Source: Cellulomonas sp. Root930 (GTDB taxonomy: Bacteria > Actinomycetota > Actinomycetes > Actinomycetales > Cellulomonadaceae). From it: DNA of 64,000 nucleotides. Location: NCBI GenBank assembly GCA_001429255.1, contig LMJI01000001.1:62001-126000 (forward strand), in the 5' to 3' direction. Shown piece by piece: positions 17,349 to 25,963 of this stretch. Numbering within the stretch: position 1 is the stretch's first letter; every line of letters starts with the position of its first letter. The notes below the pieces were generated by a model that saw nothing but the letters and a program-made list of their open reading frames with translations, ran no database searches and had not been told where the DNA came from. The position numbers were made by a program, and so were the translations under genes.

Positions 17349-17849
17349 CTAGCGGGGGCTCGCCGACCTGAGCTCGCTGTCGACCTCGTCGACCCAGCGG
17401 GCGACGTGCTCGGCGTCCCGCCAGTCTCCGGACAGCGTCTTGGCCATCGTGCTCGCCGGGAAGCCCTTGGCGTCGGGCTCGAGGCGGCCGCCGAACGTCT
17501 GCACGCCCCGGGCGCCGATCGTGGCGGCCGCGTCCTTGATGTGGGCGACCGGCGGGATCTGCTTGGTCTCCGCCGTCCCGTCGAGCGGTCCCGTCGCGAC
17601 GAGCCACACCGGCAGCGTGGAGAGGCGGTCGGCCTGCCGCTTGACGAGCCGGCGCGCGTCCTTGTGCCAGCGACCTGCGTAGAGAGCGCCTGCGACGATG
17701 ACCGCGTCGACGTCCGTCAGGTCCGCGACTTCGGCCGCCGGGCGGACCACCGGGTCGTGGCCGCGGCGGCGCAGGTCGTCGCCGATCAGCTCCGCGAGGC
17801 CTTGGGTGCCTCCCCTGGACGTCCCGTAGGCAACCAGTACGTGCGTCAC
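17349..17849 (-). CDS. Flavodoxin-domain protein
   Basis: A 166-residue soluble protein with a short-chain flavodoxin fold. VLVAYGTSRGGTQGLAELIG is the FMN phosphate loop; VIVAGALYAGRWHKDARRLV and VATGPLDG correspond to later FMN-contacting loops. The HemG-like menaquinone-dependent protoporphyrinogen oxidase family (flavodoxin_5) gives the closest match, but nothing here proves heme synthesis. It is divergent from a P-type ATPase (154-base gap) and convergent with the propeller protein. The ATG is preceded by GGAGGACATCG. Confidence 0.85.
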   Translation of the reverse strand: MTHVLVAYGTSRGGTQGLAELIGDDLRRRGHDPVVRPAAEVADLTDVDAVIVAGALYAGRWHKDARRLVKRQADRLSTLPVWLVATGPLDGTAETKQIPPVAHIKDAAATIGARGVQTFGGRLEPDAKGFPASTMAKTLSGDWRDAEHVARWVDEVDSELRSASPR

Positions 17850-18003
17850 GATGTCCTCCCACCCGCGAGCGACCAGCGCACCTGCGCGGTCCTCCTTGAT
17901 GGTCGGTCAGGGGCGTCGCGCGCGGCAGGGCCGGAGGTCCCTTGTCCACGCCGACGTCGGCTCTCACCCCACACGGCGGCGAACCACGGGAAAGAATGAC
18001 CCC

Positions 18004-20754
18004 GTGACGACCGCCGCGCCCGACCACTCAACCGCCGACGTGCTGCCCGCACCGTGGTCCCTCCCCGCCGAGGAGGTGCTGGCGGCGGTCGCCGGCTCGC
18101 CCGACGGGTTGACCGGCCGCGACGCCGAGGAACGAGTCGCGCGCGACGGCCGCAACGAGCTGCCCGAGCCGCCGCAGGAGTCGGTCTGGAGGCGCCTGCT
18201 GAGCCAGTACGCCGACATCCTGATCTACATCCTGATCGGGGCGGCGGTGCTCAAGGCGCTCACCCAGGACTGGGTCGACTTCGCGGTGATCGTCGTGGTG
18301 ATCGTCGCGACCGGCCTGATCGGGTTCATCCAGGAGGGCCGGGCCGCGTCGGCGCTCGCGGGGCTGCGCCGGATGCAGTCGCTGGACGCGCAGGTGCGAC
18401 GCGACGGCGACTGGGGGGTGGTCGACGCCGCGAGCCTCGTGGTCGGAGACGTCGTCCGGGTGCGCGGCGGGGACCGGGTGCCGGCCGACGTCCGGTTGCT
18501 CACGTCGGCCCAGCTGCAGGTCGACGAGTCCGCCCTGACCGGGGAGTCGGTGGCGGCGAACAAGTCGAGCGAGGCCAACGAGGCGGACGCGGGGATCGGC
18601 GACCGGACGTCGATGCTGTTCTCCGGGACGATCGTGACCGCCGGCAACGGCGAGGGGGTGGTCGTCGCGACGGGGTCCGGCACCGAGATCGGCCGGATCT
18701 CCGCGCTGGTCACCGAGCAGGACGCGATCGACACCCCGCTGGCCCGGCAGCTGGCTCACCTGGGCACGCAGCTCTCCGTCCTGATCGGGGTGCTCGCCGT
18801 CGTCATGCTGCTGGTCGGCCGGTTCGTGCACGGGCTGGGTGTCGACGAGCTGATCTCCGCGGCCATCGGGTTCGCGGTCGCCGCGGTGCCCGAGGGGCTG
18901 CCCGCCCTGGTGACGATCACGCTCGCGCTCGGCGTGCAGCAGATGGCCAGGCACCGCGCGATCACGCGGCGGATGGAGGCCGTCGAGACGCTGGGCTCGA
19001 CGACCACCATCTGCTCGGACAAGACCGGCACGCTCACCCAGAACGAGATGACCGCCCGCACGGTGGTCACGGCCGCGGGCACCTACGACGTGGAGGGCAC
19101 CGGCTACGACCCCGTCGGCCGCGTCGCCACCGCCGAGGGCACGACGGCGACGCTCGACGCGCACCCCGACCTCGCGGCGCTCGTGCTCGCGGTCACCCTG
19201 TGCAACGACGCGCGCGTCGAGCAGACCGAGGACGGCTGGCGCGTCGTCGGCCAGCCCACCGAGGGCGCCCTCGACGTGCTGGCGGCGAAGGCCGGGGTGG
19301 ACACCGCCGGCACCGCGCGGGTCGGCGCGGTGCCGTTCGACTCCGCGCACAAGTTCGCAGCGACCCTGGACGACGTGCGCGCGAGGCGAGTGGTGCACGC
19401 GGTCGGCGCCCCGGACCGCCTGCTCGACCGCTCCGGCACCGAGCTCGCGCCCGACGGGGGCGTCAGGCCGCTGGACCGGGCCGCGTGGGACGAGCGGATC
19501 GACGCCCTGTCCGCCCTCGGCCTGCGGGTGCTCGCCGCGACCGTCCGCCCGGCGGACGGGGTGCACGAGATCCACCTGGACGACCTCGACGACGGCCTGA
19601 CGTTCCTCGGCGTCGTCGGCATCGTCGACCCTCCGCGCCCCGAGGCCACCGCGGCGATCGCCGAGGCCCACGCGGCCGGCATCCGCGTGAAGATGATCAC
19701 CGGCGACCACCGCGGCACCGCGACGGCGATCGCCCGCGAGCTGGGCATTGCCCCGGAGCACGGCAAGGTCCGCGCCCTGACCGGTGCCGACCTGCAGGCC
19801 ATGGGCGACGAGGAGCTGCGCGAGGTGGTGCGCGACGTCGACGTCTTCGCCCGCACGTCCCCCGAGCACAAGCTCCGGATCGTCCGCGCCCTGCAGTTCC
19901 ACGGCGAGGTCGTGGCGATGACAGGCGACGGCGTCAACGACGCCCCCTCGATCACTCGGGCCGACGTCGGCGTCGCCATGGGGATCAAGGGCACGGAGGC
20001 CACCAAGGAGGCCGCCGACATCGTCCTGGCCGACGACAACTTCGCGACGATCGAGCGCGCGGTCGAGGAGGGCCGGCGGATCTACGACAACATCCGCAAG
20101 GCCGTCGTGTTCCTGCTGCCCACCAACGGCGCGCAGTCGCTGGTGATCCTGGTGGCCGTGCTGGCCGGGCTGGCCCTTCCGCTGTCGCCCGTGCAGATCC
20201 TCTGGATCAACCTGGCCACCGCGATCACGCTCTCGTTGACGCTCGCCGGCGAGCCCGCCGAGCCCGGCATCATGGCGCGGCCGCCCCGGTCGCCGGGCGA
20301 GCAGGTGCTCTCGTCGCGCGCCATCGCGGTGGTCCTGATCGCCTCTGTGGTCCTCGGCGCCGCGACGCTGGTCGTCTACCTGCTCGAGCGCGCGCGGACC
20401 GGTGACTACGCCGAGGCGCAGACGTCGGCGGTCATGATGCTCGCCCTGGGCCAGCTCGCCTTCCTGCTGAACTGTCGCCTGCTCAGCACGTCCGCCTTCA
20501 CCACGCGGGTGCTCACCGGCAACCCGAGCCTGTGGGTCTCCGCGGGTGCCCTCCTCGGGCTGCAACTCGTGTTCACGTACGCGCCCTTCATGAACGCGTG
20601 GTTCGGCTCCACCCCGATCGGGCTGCACAGCTGGCTCCTCACAGCCGGGATCGCCGTGCTGGTCTTCCTGGTGATCGAGGCCGCGAAGGCGGTGCTGCGC
20701 GCTACGCGTCCGGGGCCTGGTAGAAGTTCCGCTCCCAGCGGTGGCGCCGGATGA
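18004..20754 (+). CDS. P-type cation-transporting ATPase (P2A-like)
   Basis: A 916-residue P-type ATPase of the Ca2+/cation group. In order: N-terminal cation ATPase domain (about 15-85), actuator with [10 protein letters not shown], helix-four motif PEGLPAL (about 296-302), phosphorylation site Asp339 in [11 protein letters not shown], nucleotide domain with [11 protein letters not shown] downstream, hinge [11 protein letters not shown] and six C-terminal helices. PEGLP plus the C-terminal domain favour Ca2+ or another hard cation over heavy metals; Mg2+, Na+ or Mn2+ cannot be excluded. GTG is chosen as the start where conserved sequence begins. The last 53 bases overlap the 3' end of the opposite-strand reductase gene. 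Confidence 0.93.
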   Translation: MTTAAPDHSTADVLPAPWSLPAEEVLAAVAGSPDGLTGRDAEERVARDGRNELPEPPQESVWRRLLSQYADILIYILIGAAVLKALTQDWVDFAVIVVVIVATGLIGFIQEGRAASALAGLRRMQSLDAQVRRDGDWGVVDAASLVVGDVVRVRGGDRVPADVRLLTSAQLQVDESALTGESVAANKSSEANEADAGIGDRTSMLFSGTIVTAGNGEGVVVATGSGTEIGRISALVTEQDAIDTPLARQLAHLGTQLSVLIGVLAVVMLLVGRFVHGLGVDELISAAIGFAVAAVPEGLPALVTITLALGVQQMARHRAITRRMEAVETLGSTTTICSDKTGTLTQNEMTARTVVTAAGTYDVEGTGYDPVGRVATAEGTTATLDAHPDLAALVLAVTLCNDARVEQTEDGWRVVGQPTEGALDVLAAKAGVDTAGTARVGAVPFDSAHKFAATLDDVRARRVVHAVGAPDRLLDRSGTELAPDGGVRPLDRAAWDERIDALSALGLRVLAATVRPADGVHEIHLDDLDDGLTFLGVVGIVDPPRPEATAAIAEAHAAGIRVKMITGDHRGTATAIARELGIAPEHGKVRALTGADLQAMGDEELREVVRDVDVFARTSPEHKLRIVRALQFHGEVVAMTGDGVNDAPSITRADVGVAMGIKGTEATKEAADIVLADDNFATIERAVEEGRRIYDNIRKAVVFLLPTNGAQSLVILVAVLAGLALPLSPVQILWINLATAITLSLTLAGEPAEPGIMARPPRSPGEQVLSSRAIAVVLIASVVLGAATLVVYLLERARTGDYAEAQTSAVMMLALGQLAFLLNCRLLSTSAFTTRVLTGNPSLWVSAGALLGLQLVFTYAPFMNAWFGSTPIGLHSWLLTAGIAVLVFLVIEAAKAVLRATRPGPGRSSAPSGGAG

Positions 20755-21673
20755 CGTCGCGCTGGGAGTCGGTCAGCCGGCTGCCGTCGCTGGTCGCGGC
20801 GTTGCGCTCGACGTTGCGCACCGTGCGCATGCCCGCGATCACGGTGGACACCGCGGGCTGGTCGAGGACGTAGCGCAGGGCGAGGTCGGGCAGCTCGTCG
20901 GGGCTGACGCCCAGGTCGTCGACCAGCGCCCGCACGCGCTGCTCGACCTGCGCCGGCCGGTCGCCGCCGAAGTACCTGTTCCGGAAGTCGCCCTCGGGGA
21001 ACGTGGAGTCCGCCGTGATGCGCCCGGTCAGCCCGCCCTCGTCGAGCCCGACGCGCACGATGACGCCGACACCGTTCTCGGCGCACGCGGGCAGCAGGTG
21101 CTCCTCGGGCTGCTGGTGCCACGCGTTGTAGATCACCTGCACGGTGTCGACCGTGCCGCTGCGGACGAGCGCGAGCGCGTTCTCCGGCTGGTAGTCGTTG
21201 ATCGAGACGCCGAAGAACCGGATCTTGCCCTCCTGGCGCAGGTCCGCGATGGTCTCCAGCCAGTCGCCCCTGCCCACCCACTCGTCGCTCCACACGTGGA
21301 ACTGCAGGACGTCGAACGCCTCCAGCCCGGAGGCGGCCAGGCTGGTCTCGAGGCTGGCGCGGATGTGGTCGCCGGGGAACGTCTCGTCCGGGTGCAGGCC
21401 GTCGGGTGCCGGCCAGATGCCGTTCTTCGGCGGGACCTTCGTGGCGACGAGCACGTCCGGGTGGTCCCGCAGGACGCGCCCGACGATCCGCTCGCTCTCG
21501 CCGTAGCCACGCGCGGTGTCGATGAAGCTGACGCCCAGCTCGATGGCGCGGTGCAGCGCCGTCACCGACTCGTCCTCCTGGGCTCCGATCCACGCCGAGG
21601 CGCCGATGCCCCAGGCGCCGTACCCGATCTCCGAGACGGTCAGGCCGGTCTTCCCCAGCTGGCGGTACTCCAT
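20702..21673 (-). CDS. Aldo/keto reductase
   Basis: A 323-residue reductase. [19 protein letters not shown] begins the barrel; [10 protein letters not shown] holds Asp and Tyr, [10 protein letters not shown] the Lys and [10 protein letters not shown] the His. [14 protein letters not shown] near the C-terminus matches the cofactor phosphate loop. The ATG after GAGGAGTGCGC is chosen over a GTG two codons upstream that overlaps the ribosome binding site. Its 3' end overlaps the P-type ATPase gene on the other strand by 53 bases, so both C-termini are encoded in the same DNA. This is the fourth such reductase in the first 22 kb; substrate unknown. Confidence 0.92.
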   Translation of the reverse strand: MEYRQLGKTGLTVSEIGYGAWGIGASAWIGAQEDESVTALHRAIELGVSFIDTARGYGESERIVGRVLRDHPDVLVATKVPPKNGIWPAPDGLHPDETFPGDHIRASLETSLAASGLEAFDVLQFHVWSDEWVGRGDWLETIADLRQEGKIRFFGVSINDYQPENALALVRSGTVDTVQVIYNAWHQQPEEHLLPACAENGVGVIVRVGLDEGGLTGRITADSTFPEGDFRNRYFGGDRPAQVEQRVRALVDDLGVSPDELPDLALRYVLDQPAVSTVIAGMRTVRNVERNAATSDGSRLTDSQRDVIRRHRWERNFYQAPDA

Positions 21674-21837
21674 GCGCACTCCTCGTGAGGTCCGGCTGTG
21701 ACGCCACCCACCCTCTCTCGACCGCGGGAGCGACGCGACCCGGTTCGCTCCCCTGGCCGACCTACCACGGTGCGCCTAGGTTCGGCTTCACGGCGGCGTG
21801 CAACGGAGCACGTCGTGTTCCGACGGGCGGTGCCGAC

Positions 21838-23112
21838 GTGAGGCTCTCCAAGCTCTGGCTGGCAGTACGCAACAGCCTGTGGGTGGTGCCTGTCCTCTTC
21901 GTCCTCGGCGGGGTCGTCCTGGCTCTGGCCACCGTCGCGATCGACCGACGCTTCGACTACTCGCTGATCCCCGCCTCGGTGGTCGGTGGTCCCGAGGCCT
22001 CCATCACGATCCTGTCCACGGTGGCCGCCTCGATGGTGAGCATGGCGGCGCTGGTCCTGACGATCACGATGGTCGTGGTCCAGCTGGCGATGGGCCAGTT
22101 CTCCCCGCGGATCGTGCAGCGGCTGCTGCGCGACAAGCCGAGCCAGAGTGCCATCGGGTTGTTCGTCGCGACCTTCGCGTTCGCCATCGTCACGCTCAAC
22201 GAGGTGACGTCGAACGGTGACGGCACCGGCAACGTGCCCGGGACCGCCGTGCTCACGGCGTTCGTCCTGGTGATCGTGAGCATCGCCGTCCTGATCATCT
22301 ACGTGCACCACATCGGGCAGGCGCTGCGCGTCTCCAGCCTGATCGAGCTCGTCGGCAAGCAGACCCGCAAGCTGCTCGACGAGGTGTACCCCGACAAGGG
22401 CGACCTGCCCGACGACGGACGCGTACTGATCCGGGCACCCAAGTCCGGGGTGATCACCGTGATCGGGTACGAGCACCTGGTGCGGGAGGCGGCGCGCGCC
22501 GGGTGCGTGCTGGAGCTGCTGCCGGCGCTCGGCGAGTTCGTGCCCGCCGGCGCACCCCTCTTCGAGGTGCACGGCGACCCCGTCGGGCTGGACGAGGGCA
22601 AGGTCAACGAAGCCGTCGTGCTCGGGCTCGAACGCACGCTGGACAAGGACGTCGCCTACGGGCTGCGCCTGCTCGTGGACATCGCGCAACGCTCCCTGTC
22701 GGACTCCCCGCTGCAGGATCCGACCACCGCGGTCCAGGCCATCGACCGCCTGCACGACTGCCTGCGACAGCTCGCCACGCGTCCGCTGTCCGACGGGCTC
22801 CACCGCGACGCCTCGGGCGAGGTCCGCCTGCGGGAACCGGCGATGGACTGGGACGCGTACGTGCACCTCGCGTTCGACGAGATCCGGATCGCCGGTGCGA
22901 CCTCTCCCCAGGTCTCGCGACGGCTGATCGCTGCGGTGCAGGACATCTCCTCGGTCGCGCCCTCGGACCGCCTCCCTGCGCTGGAACGCCAGCTCGCGCT
23001 CCTCACCGAGGCTGTCCAGGAGTCGTCGCTGCGCCCGGGCGACATCGACACGTCGCTCGCACCGGACCGGCAGGGTCTGGGTGTCGCCGCGGGCCACGGG
23101 GAACGACGCTGA
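21838..23112 (+). CDS. DUF2254 family membrane protein
   Basis: A 424-residue protein. The first 155 residues hold about four membrane helices (VVPVLFVLGGVVLALATVAI, then segments around 50-80, 105-125 and 135-155), including the conserved SMAALVLTITMVVVQLAMGQ/FSPR stretch of DUF2254. The remaining 270 residues are cytosolic, with IRAPKSGVITVIGYEHLV and VVLGLERTLDKDVAYGLRLLVDIAQRSLSDS spread over the typical DUF2254 region. The family is predicted to be an uncharacterised transport or sensor protein. GTG is the start by homology; only a weak ribosome site precedes it. Followed at 153 bases by a small HTH gene. Confidence 0.85.
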   Translation: MRLSKLWLAVRNSLWVVPVLFVLGGVVLALATVAIDRRFDYSLIPASVVGGPEASITILSTVAASMVSMAALVLTITMVVVQLAMGQFSPRIVQRLLRDKPSQSAIGLFVATFAFAIVTLNEVTSNGDGTGNVPGTAVLTAFVLVIVSIAVLIIYVHHIGQALRVSSLIELVGKQTRKLLDEVYPDKGDLPDDGRVLIRAPKSGVITVIGYEHLVREAARAGCVLELLPALGEFVPAGAPLFEVHGDPVGLDEGKVNEAVVLGLERTLDKDVAYGLRLLVDIAQRSLSDSPLQDPTTAVQAIDRLHDCLRQLATRPLSDGLHRDASGEVRLREPAMDWDAYVHLAFDEIRIAGATSPQVSRRLIAAVQDISSVAPSDRLPALERQLALLTEAVQESSLRPGDIDTSLAPDRQGLGVAAGHGERR

Positions 23113-23265
23113 CCAGGACGATCAGCCGATCTGCGGTCGGATCGCCGGAATTTCTCACCCGGAGCGGGTCCCATGCCGATAGGACCAGTGGGGGCCGACA
23201 CGAACCGACGCCAGACGGGACCGCCTCCCCCAGCGGACCGACGTCGACGCCGCAGGAGGTAGACC

Positions 23266-23496
23266 GTGACGAGCCAGTACTTCGCCCCGACGCCCACCAC
23301 GGGCGTCGCCGCCCTGACCAACCGCGAGCGCGTCGTCCTGGCGCACCTGCGCGAGGACATCACGCTGCAGGACATCGCCGAGCGGCTGTGGGTCACGCGC
23401 AACACCGTGAAGTCCCAGCTGCGCAGCGCGTACCGGAAGATGGGCGTGTCCACGCGGGCCGACGCCGTGGCCTGGGCGCGCGCGCACGGGATCTGA
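23266..23496 (+). CDS. Stand-alone LuxR-type HTH protein
   Basis: A 76-residue protein that is essentially one LuxR/GerE helix-turn-helix: LTNRERVVLAHLREDITLQD starts the domain, and WVTRNTVKSQLRSAYRKMG is the recognition helix region. No receiver or ligand domain is present. The GTG start has an excellent AGGAGG six bases upstream, which argues that this is a complete gene and not a fragment of a larger regulator. Small GerE-only proteins in actinobacteria act as DNA-binding partners or sporulation-type regulators; the target here is unknown. The metQNI leader region follows on the same strand. Confidence 0.82.
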   Translation: MTSQYFAPTPTTGVAALTNRERVVLAHLREDITLQDIAERLWVTRNTVKSQLRSAYRKMGVSTRADAVAWARAHGI

Positions 23497-23570
23497 GCCC
23501 CCGCAGGACGCACCGCCAGGGCCCTACGGCCCACCCGTGTGACGGGAATCTCACCTGTGCTGGTACACAT

Positions 23571-23599
23571 TTGACAGTCGCGGAGCGCGTCGGTTTCAC
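23571..23599 (+). promoter_or_regulatory. Candidate promoter of the metQNI leader transcript
   Basis: TTGACA (23571-23576), a perfect -35 hexamer, is followed after 17 bases by TTTCAC (23594-23599), a poor -10. Transcription from here would include the hairpins at 23607-23670 and the cysteine-rich leader peptide. Confidence 0.4.
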
Positions 23600-23606
23600 T
23601 GCCTCC

Positions 23607-23670
23607 GGGCGTCTTGACGCCCCCACCCCGGCCGTTCGAGGCACGGGGGGTCGTCGGCTCCGAGCCGACG
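23607..23670 (+). other. Two GC-rich hairpins ahead of the leader peptide
   Basis: GGGCGTC (23607-23613) / GACGCCC (23616-23622) and CGTCGGCTC (23652-23660) / GAGCCGACG (23662-23670) are near-perfect inverted repeats with very short loops. They lie between the candidate promoter and the leader ORF and may structure the 5' end of the metQNI mRNA. Confidence 0.45.
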
Positions 23671-23689
23671 CACGACGAGAGGTCGACCG

Positions 23690-23791
23690 ATGGACACGCG
23701 CGTGACCCGCACTCGGACTGCTGAGCCCGCTGGGCCGGCCGTCATGTGTGCCGTGCGCCTGCGTGCCTGTCCGACCTGTTGTCAGCACTGA
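23690..23791 (+). CDS. Cysteine-rich leader peptide upstream of metQNI
   Basis: A 33-codon ORF with GAGAGG seven bases before its ATG; an internal ATG at 23744 would give the 15-residue peptide MCAVRLRACPTCCQH. It contains four Cys codons near its end, two of them adjacent, and all four are TGT, the rarer Cys codon in a high-GC genome. Cysteine-rich uORFs of this shape are known in mycobacteria and other actinobacteria as attenuators of sulfur-metabolism genes, where ribosome stalling at Cys codons under cysteine shortage opens the downstream gene. Here the downstream gene is metQ, 128 bases away. Function is inferred from position and composition; no translation evidence is available. Confidence 0.72.
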   Translation: MDTRVTRTRTAEPAGPAVMCAVRLRACPTCCQH

Positions 23792-23807
23792 CCCGCTGAC
23801 AGCCCCC

Positions 23808-23825
23808 TGTGCCCCCCGGGGCACA
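23808..23825 (+). other. Hairpin downstream of the leader peptide
   Basis: TGTGCCCC (23808-23815) and GGGGCACA (23818-23825) are perfect inverted repeats 17 bases after the leader stop codon. A ribosome stalled on the Cys codons would sit just upstream, so this stem is a good candidate for the switched structure. Confidence 0.5.
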
Positions 23826-23919
23826 CCTGTCGCTCCCTCGCCCGCGCGATCACCCGCGCCTGGCGTCCCCGCACACAGCCCCCGGCCGTCGCCGTGACGG
23901 CCCGTCCCCAGGAGAACCC

Positions 23920-24876
23920 ATGTCCGAGTCCGTCCCCGTCCTCCCGCCGAAGAGCAGCGGCAACCGCACCGGCCTCATCGCCGGCATCGTCGTCGTGGCC
24001 CTCGTGATCGTCGGCGCCGTCGTCTTCTTCGCCACCCGCGGCTCGTCCGACGAGCCCGCCGCCTCGGGCGGCTCCACCCCGGCCACGGTGGTCAAGCTGG
24101 GCACCACCGACGTGTCGCAGCCGCACTGGGAGATCCTCAAGGACCTCGCCGCCGAAGAGAACATCGACCTCGAGATCGTCGGCTTCTCCGAGTACACGCA
24201 GCCCAACCCGGCGCTGACCGAGGGCGAGATCGACCTCAACGCGTTCCAGCACATCCTGTATCTGGCCGACCACAACAACAACACCGGCGACGACCTGCAG
24301 CCGATCGGCTCGACGCTGATCGTGCCGCTGCCGCTGTACTCGGACAAGCACGAGGAGGTGAGCGAGTTCACCAAGGGTGAGCAGGTGGCGATCCCGAACG
24401 ACGCCACCAACCAGGCGCGTGCGCTGTTCGTGCTCGAGAGCGCGGGGCTCATCACGTTCACCGGCGAGCCCAAGGTCCCGACCCCGGACGATGTCGACAC
24501 CGCGGCGTCCACCGTGGTGGTCCGCTCGGTCGAGGCCTCGCAGACCGCCGGGCTGATCGGTGACCCGGACATCGCCGGCGTCGTCGTCAACAACAACTTC
24601 GCCTCCGACGCCGGCTTCGACCTCGACGGCTACGTGTACGCGGACGACCCGTCCTCGGCCGGCGCCCAGCCGTACATCAACGTCATCGCGGCCCGCCCGG
24701 ACGACGTGGACAACCCGGTGTACCAGCGGATCGTCGAGCTGTACCACGACGTCACCGTCACGGACTCCGTCGTCGAGTCCTCCGGCGGCACCGCGGTGAT
24801 CGTCGAGGGCTACGACGCGGCGAAGCTGCAGCAGGTCCTGAAGGACACCCAGGCCAACCTCAAGGCCGCCGGCTGA
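23920..24876 (+). CDS. metQ: MetQ/NlpA-type substrate-binding protein of a methionine ABC importer
   Basis: A 318-residue NlpA-family binding protein (domain about 55-315), with VKLGTTDVSQPHWEILKDLA, FSEYTQPNPALTEGEIDLNAFQH spread over the ligand cleft and VAIPNDATNQARALF. D- or L-methionine is the family ligand. Unlike typical MetQ it has no lipobox cysteine: residues about 18-39 form an uncleaved membrane anchor after a short cytosolic segment. ATG follows AGGAGA by five bases. First structural gene of metQNI, behind a cysteine-rich leader and followed by a long intercistronic hairpin. Confidence 0.92.
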   Translation: MSESVPVLPPKSSGNRTGLIAGIVVVALVIVGAVVFFATRGSSDEPAASGGSTPATVVKLGTTDVSQPHWEILKDLAAEENIDLEIVGFSEYTQPNPALTEGEIDLNAFQHILYLADHNNNTGDDLQPIGSTLIVPLPLYSDKHEEVSEFTKGEQVAIPNDATNQARALFVLESAGLITFTGEPKVPTPDDVDTAASTVVVRSVEASQTAGLIGDPDIAGVVVNNNFASDAGFDLDGYVYADDPSSAGAQPYINVIAARPDDVDNPVYQRIVELYHDVTVTDSVVESSGGTAVIVEGYDAAKLQQVLKDTQANLKAAG

Positions 24877-24881
24877 TCCCC

Positions 24882-24923
24882 CGCCCGGGCAGGGACACCC
24901 CCGCACCCGTCCCTGCCCGGGCG
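24882..24923 (+). other. Intercistronic hairpin between metQ and metN
   Basis: A perfect 15-base-pair inverted repeat, CGCCCGGGCAGGGAC (24882-24896) and GTCCCTGCCCGGGCG (24909-24923), with a 12-base loop, five bases after the metQ stop. No U-tract follows and metN starts 20 bases later. It may protect the metQ mRNA or cause partial termination, raising binding protein over ATPase and permease. Confidence 0.75.
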
Positions 24924-24943
24924 CACCCTCTGAGAGGCAGTGC

Positions 24944-25963
24944 GTGTCCCCCATCATCGAGTTCCGCGACGTCAGCAAGGTGTTCGAGTCCCCGTCGGGA
25001 CCCATCCGCGCCGTCGACGGCGTCGACCTGTCCATCGAGGCCGGCGAGGTCTTCGGCGTCATCGGCTACTCCGGCGCCGGCAAGAGCACGCTGGTGCGTC
25101 TCATCAACGGGCTCGAGCGGGTCACGTCCGGGCAGCTGGTAGTGGACGGTTCCGACGTGGCGACGCTCAGCGAGCGCCAGCTGGAGCTCAAGCGCCGCGA
25201 CATCGGCATGATCTTCCAGCAGTTCAACCTCTTCTCCTCCCGCACGGTGGCCGGCAACGTGGCGTTCCCGCTCAAGGTCGCCGGCTGGCCCAAGGCGGAC
25301 CGCGACCGCCGGATCGCAGAGCTGCTCGACTTCGTGGGCCTCCTGGACCGCGCACACTCGTACCCCGACCAGCTCTCCGGCGGTCAGAAGCAGCGCGTGG
25401 GCATCGCCCGCGCGCTCGCGGCGTCGCCCAAGATCCTGCTCGCCGACGAGTCCACCAGCGCGCTCGACCCGCAGACCACGCAGGACGTGCTGCGGCTGCT
25501 GCGCAAGGTCAACACCGAGCTGGGCGTCACGATCGTCGTGATCACGCACGAGCTCGAGGTGGTCCGCGCCATCGCCGACCGGGTCGCGGTGCTGGAGAAC
25601 GGCCGCGTGGCGGAGCACGGCACGGTGTTCGACATCTTCACGCAGCCGCAGGCGGAGGTCACCCAGCGGTTCGTGTCGACGGTGGTCCACGACCGGCCGC
25701 GCGGCGCCAACCTGGAACGCCTGCGCCAGACGCACGAGGGCCGCATCGTCACCGCCACCATCGCGGACGGCAGCCGGCTGGGTGCGATCCTCGCCTCCGC
25801 AGGCGCGCTCGGCGTGACCTTCGAGATCATCTACGGCGGCATCGGCACGCTCCAGGACCAGTCGTTCGGCTCGCTGACCCTCGCGCTCGACGGGCCCGAC
25901 GAGGCCGTCGAGACGGTCGTCGGACGTCTCCGTGAGGTCACCACCATCGAGGAGGCACGATGA
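24944..25963 (+). CDS. metN: MetN-type ATP-binding subunit of methionine ABC importer
   Basis: A 339-residue ABC ATPase. Walker A is GYSGAGKST (41-49), signature LSGGQ (144-148) and Walker B ILLADE with Asp168 and Glu169; the H-loop is in VITHELEV. The C-terminal part (about 260-335) is the NIL domain, which in MetN binds methionine and inhibits transport when the cytosolic pool is full. GTG start after GAGAGG. Its stop overlaps the ATG of metI by four bases (ATGA), so the ATPase and permease are translationally coupled. Confidence 0.95.
   Translation: MSPIIEFRDVSKVFESPSGPIRAVDGVDLSIEAGEVFGVIGYSGAGKSTLVRLINGLERVTSGQLVVDGSDVATLSERQLELKRRDIGMIFQQFNLFSSRTVAGNVAFPLKVAGWPKADRDRRIAELLDFVGLLDRAHSYPDQLSGGQKQRVGIARALAASPKILLADESTSALDPQTTQDVLRLLRKVNTELGVTIVVITHELEVVRAIADRVAVLENGRVAEHGTVFDIFTQPQAEVTQRFVSTVVHDRPRGANLERLRQTHEGRIVTATIADGSRLGAILASAGALGVTFEIIYGGIGTLQDQSFGSLTLALDGPDEAVETVVGRLREVTTIEEAR

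Noticed and set aside
18028..20628. 866-codon minus frame opposite the P-type ATPase
   Set aside because: Antisense shadow rich in Arg, Gly, Asp and His; the plus frame holds DKTGT, TGES and GDGVNDAP.
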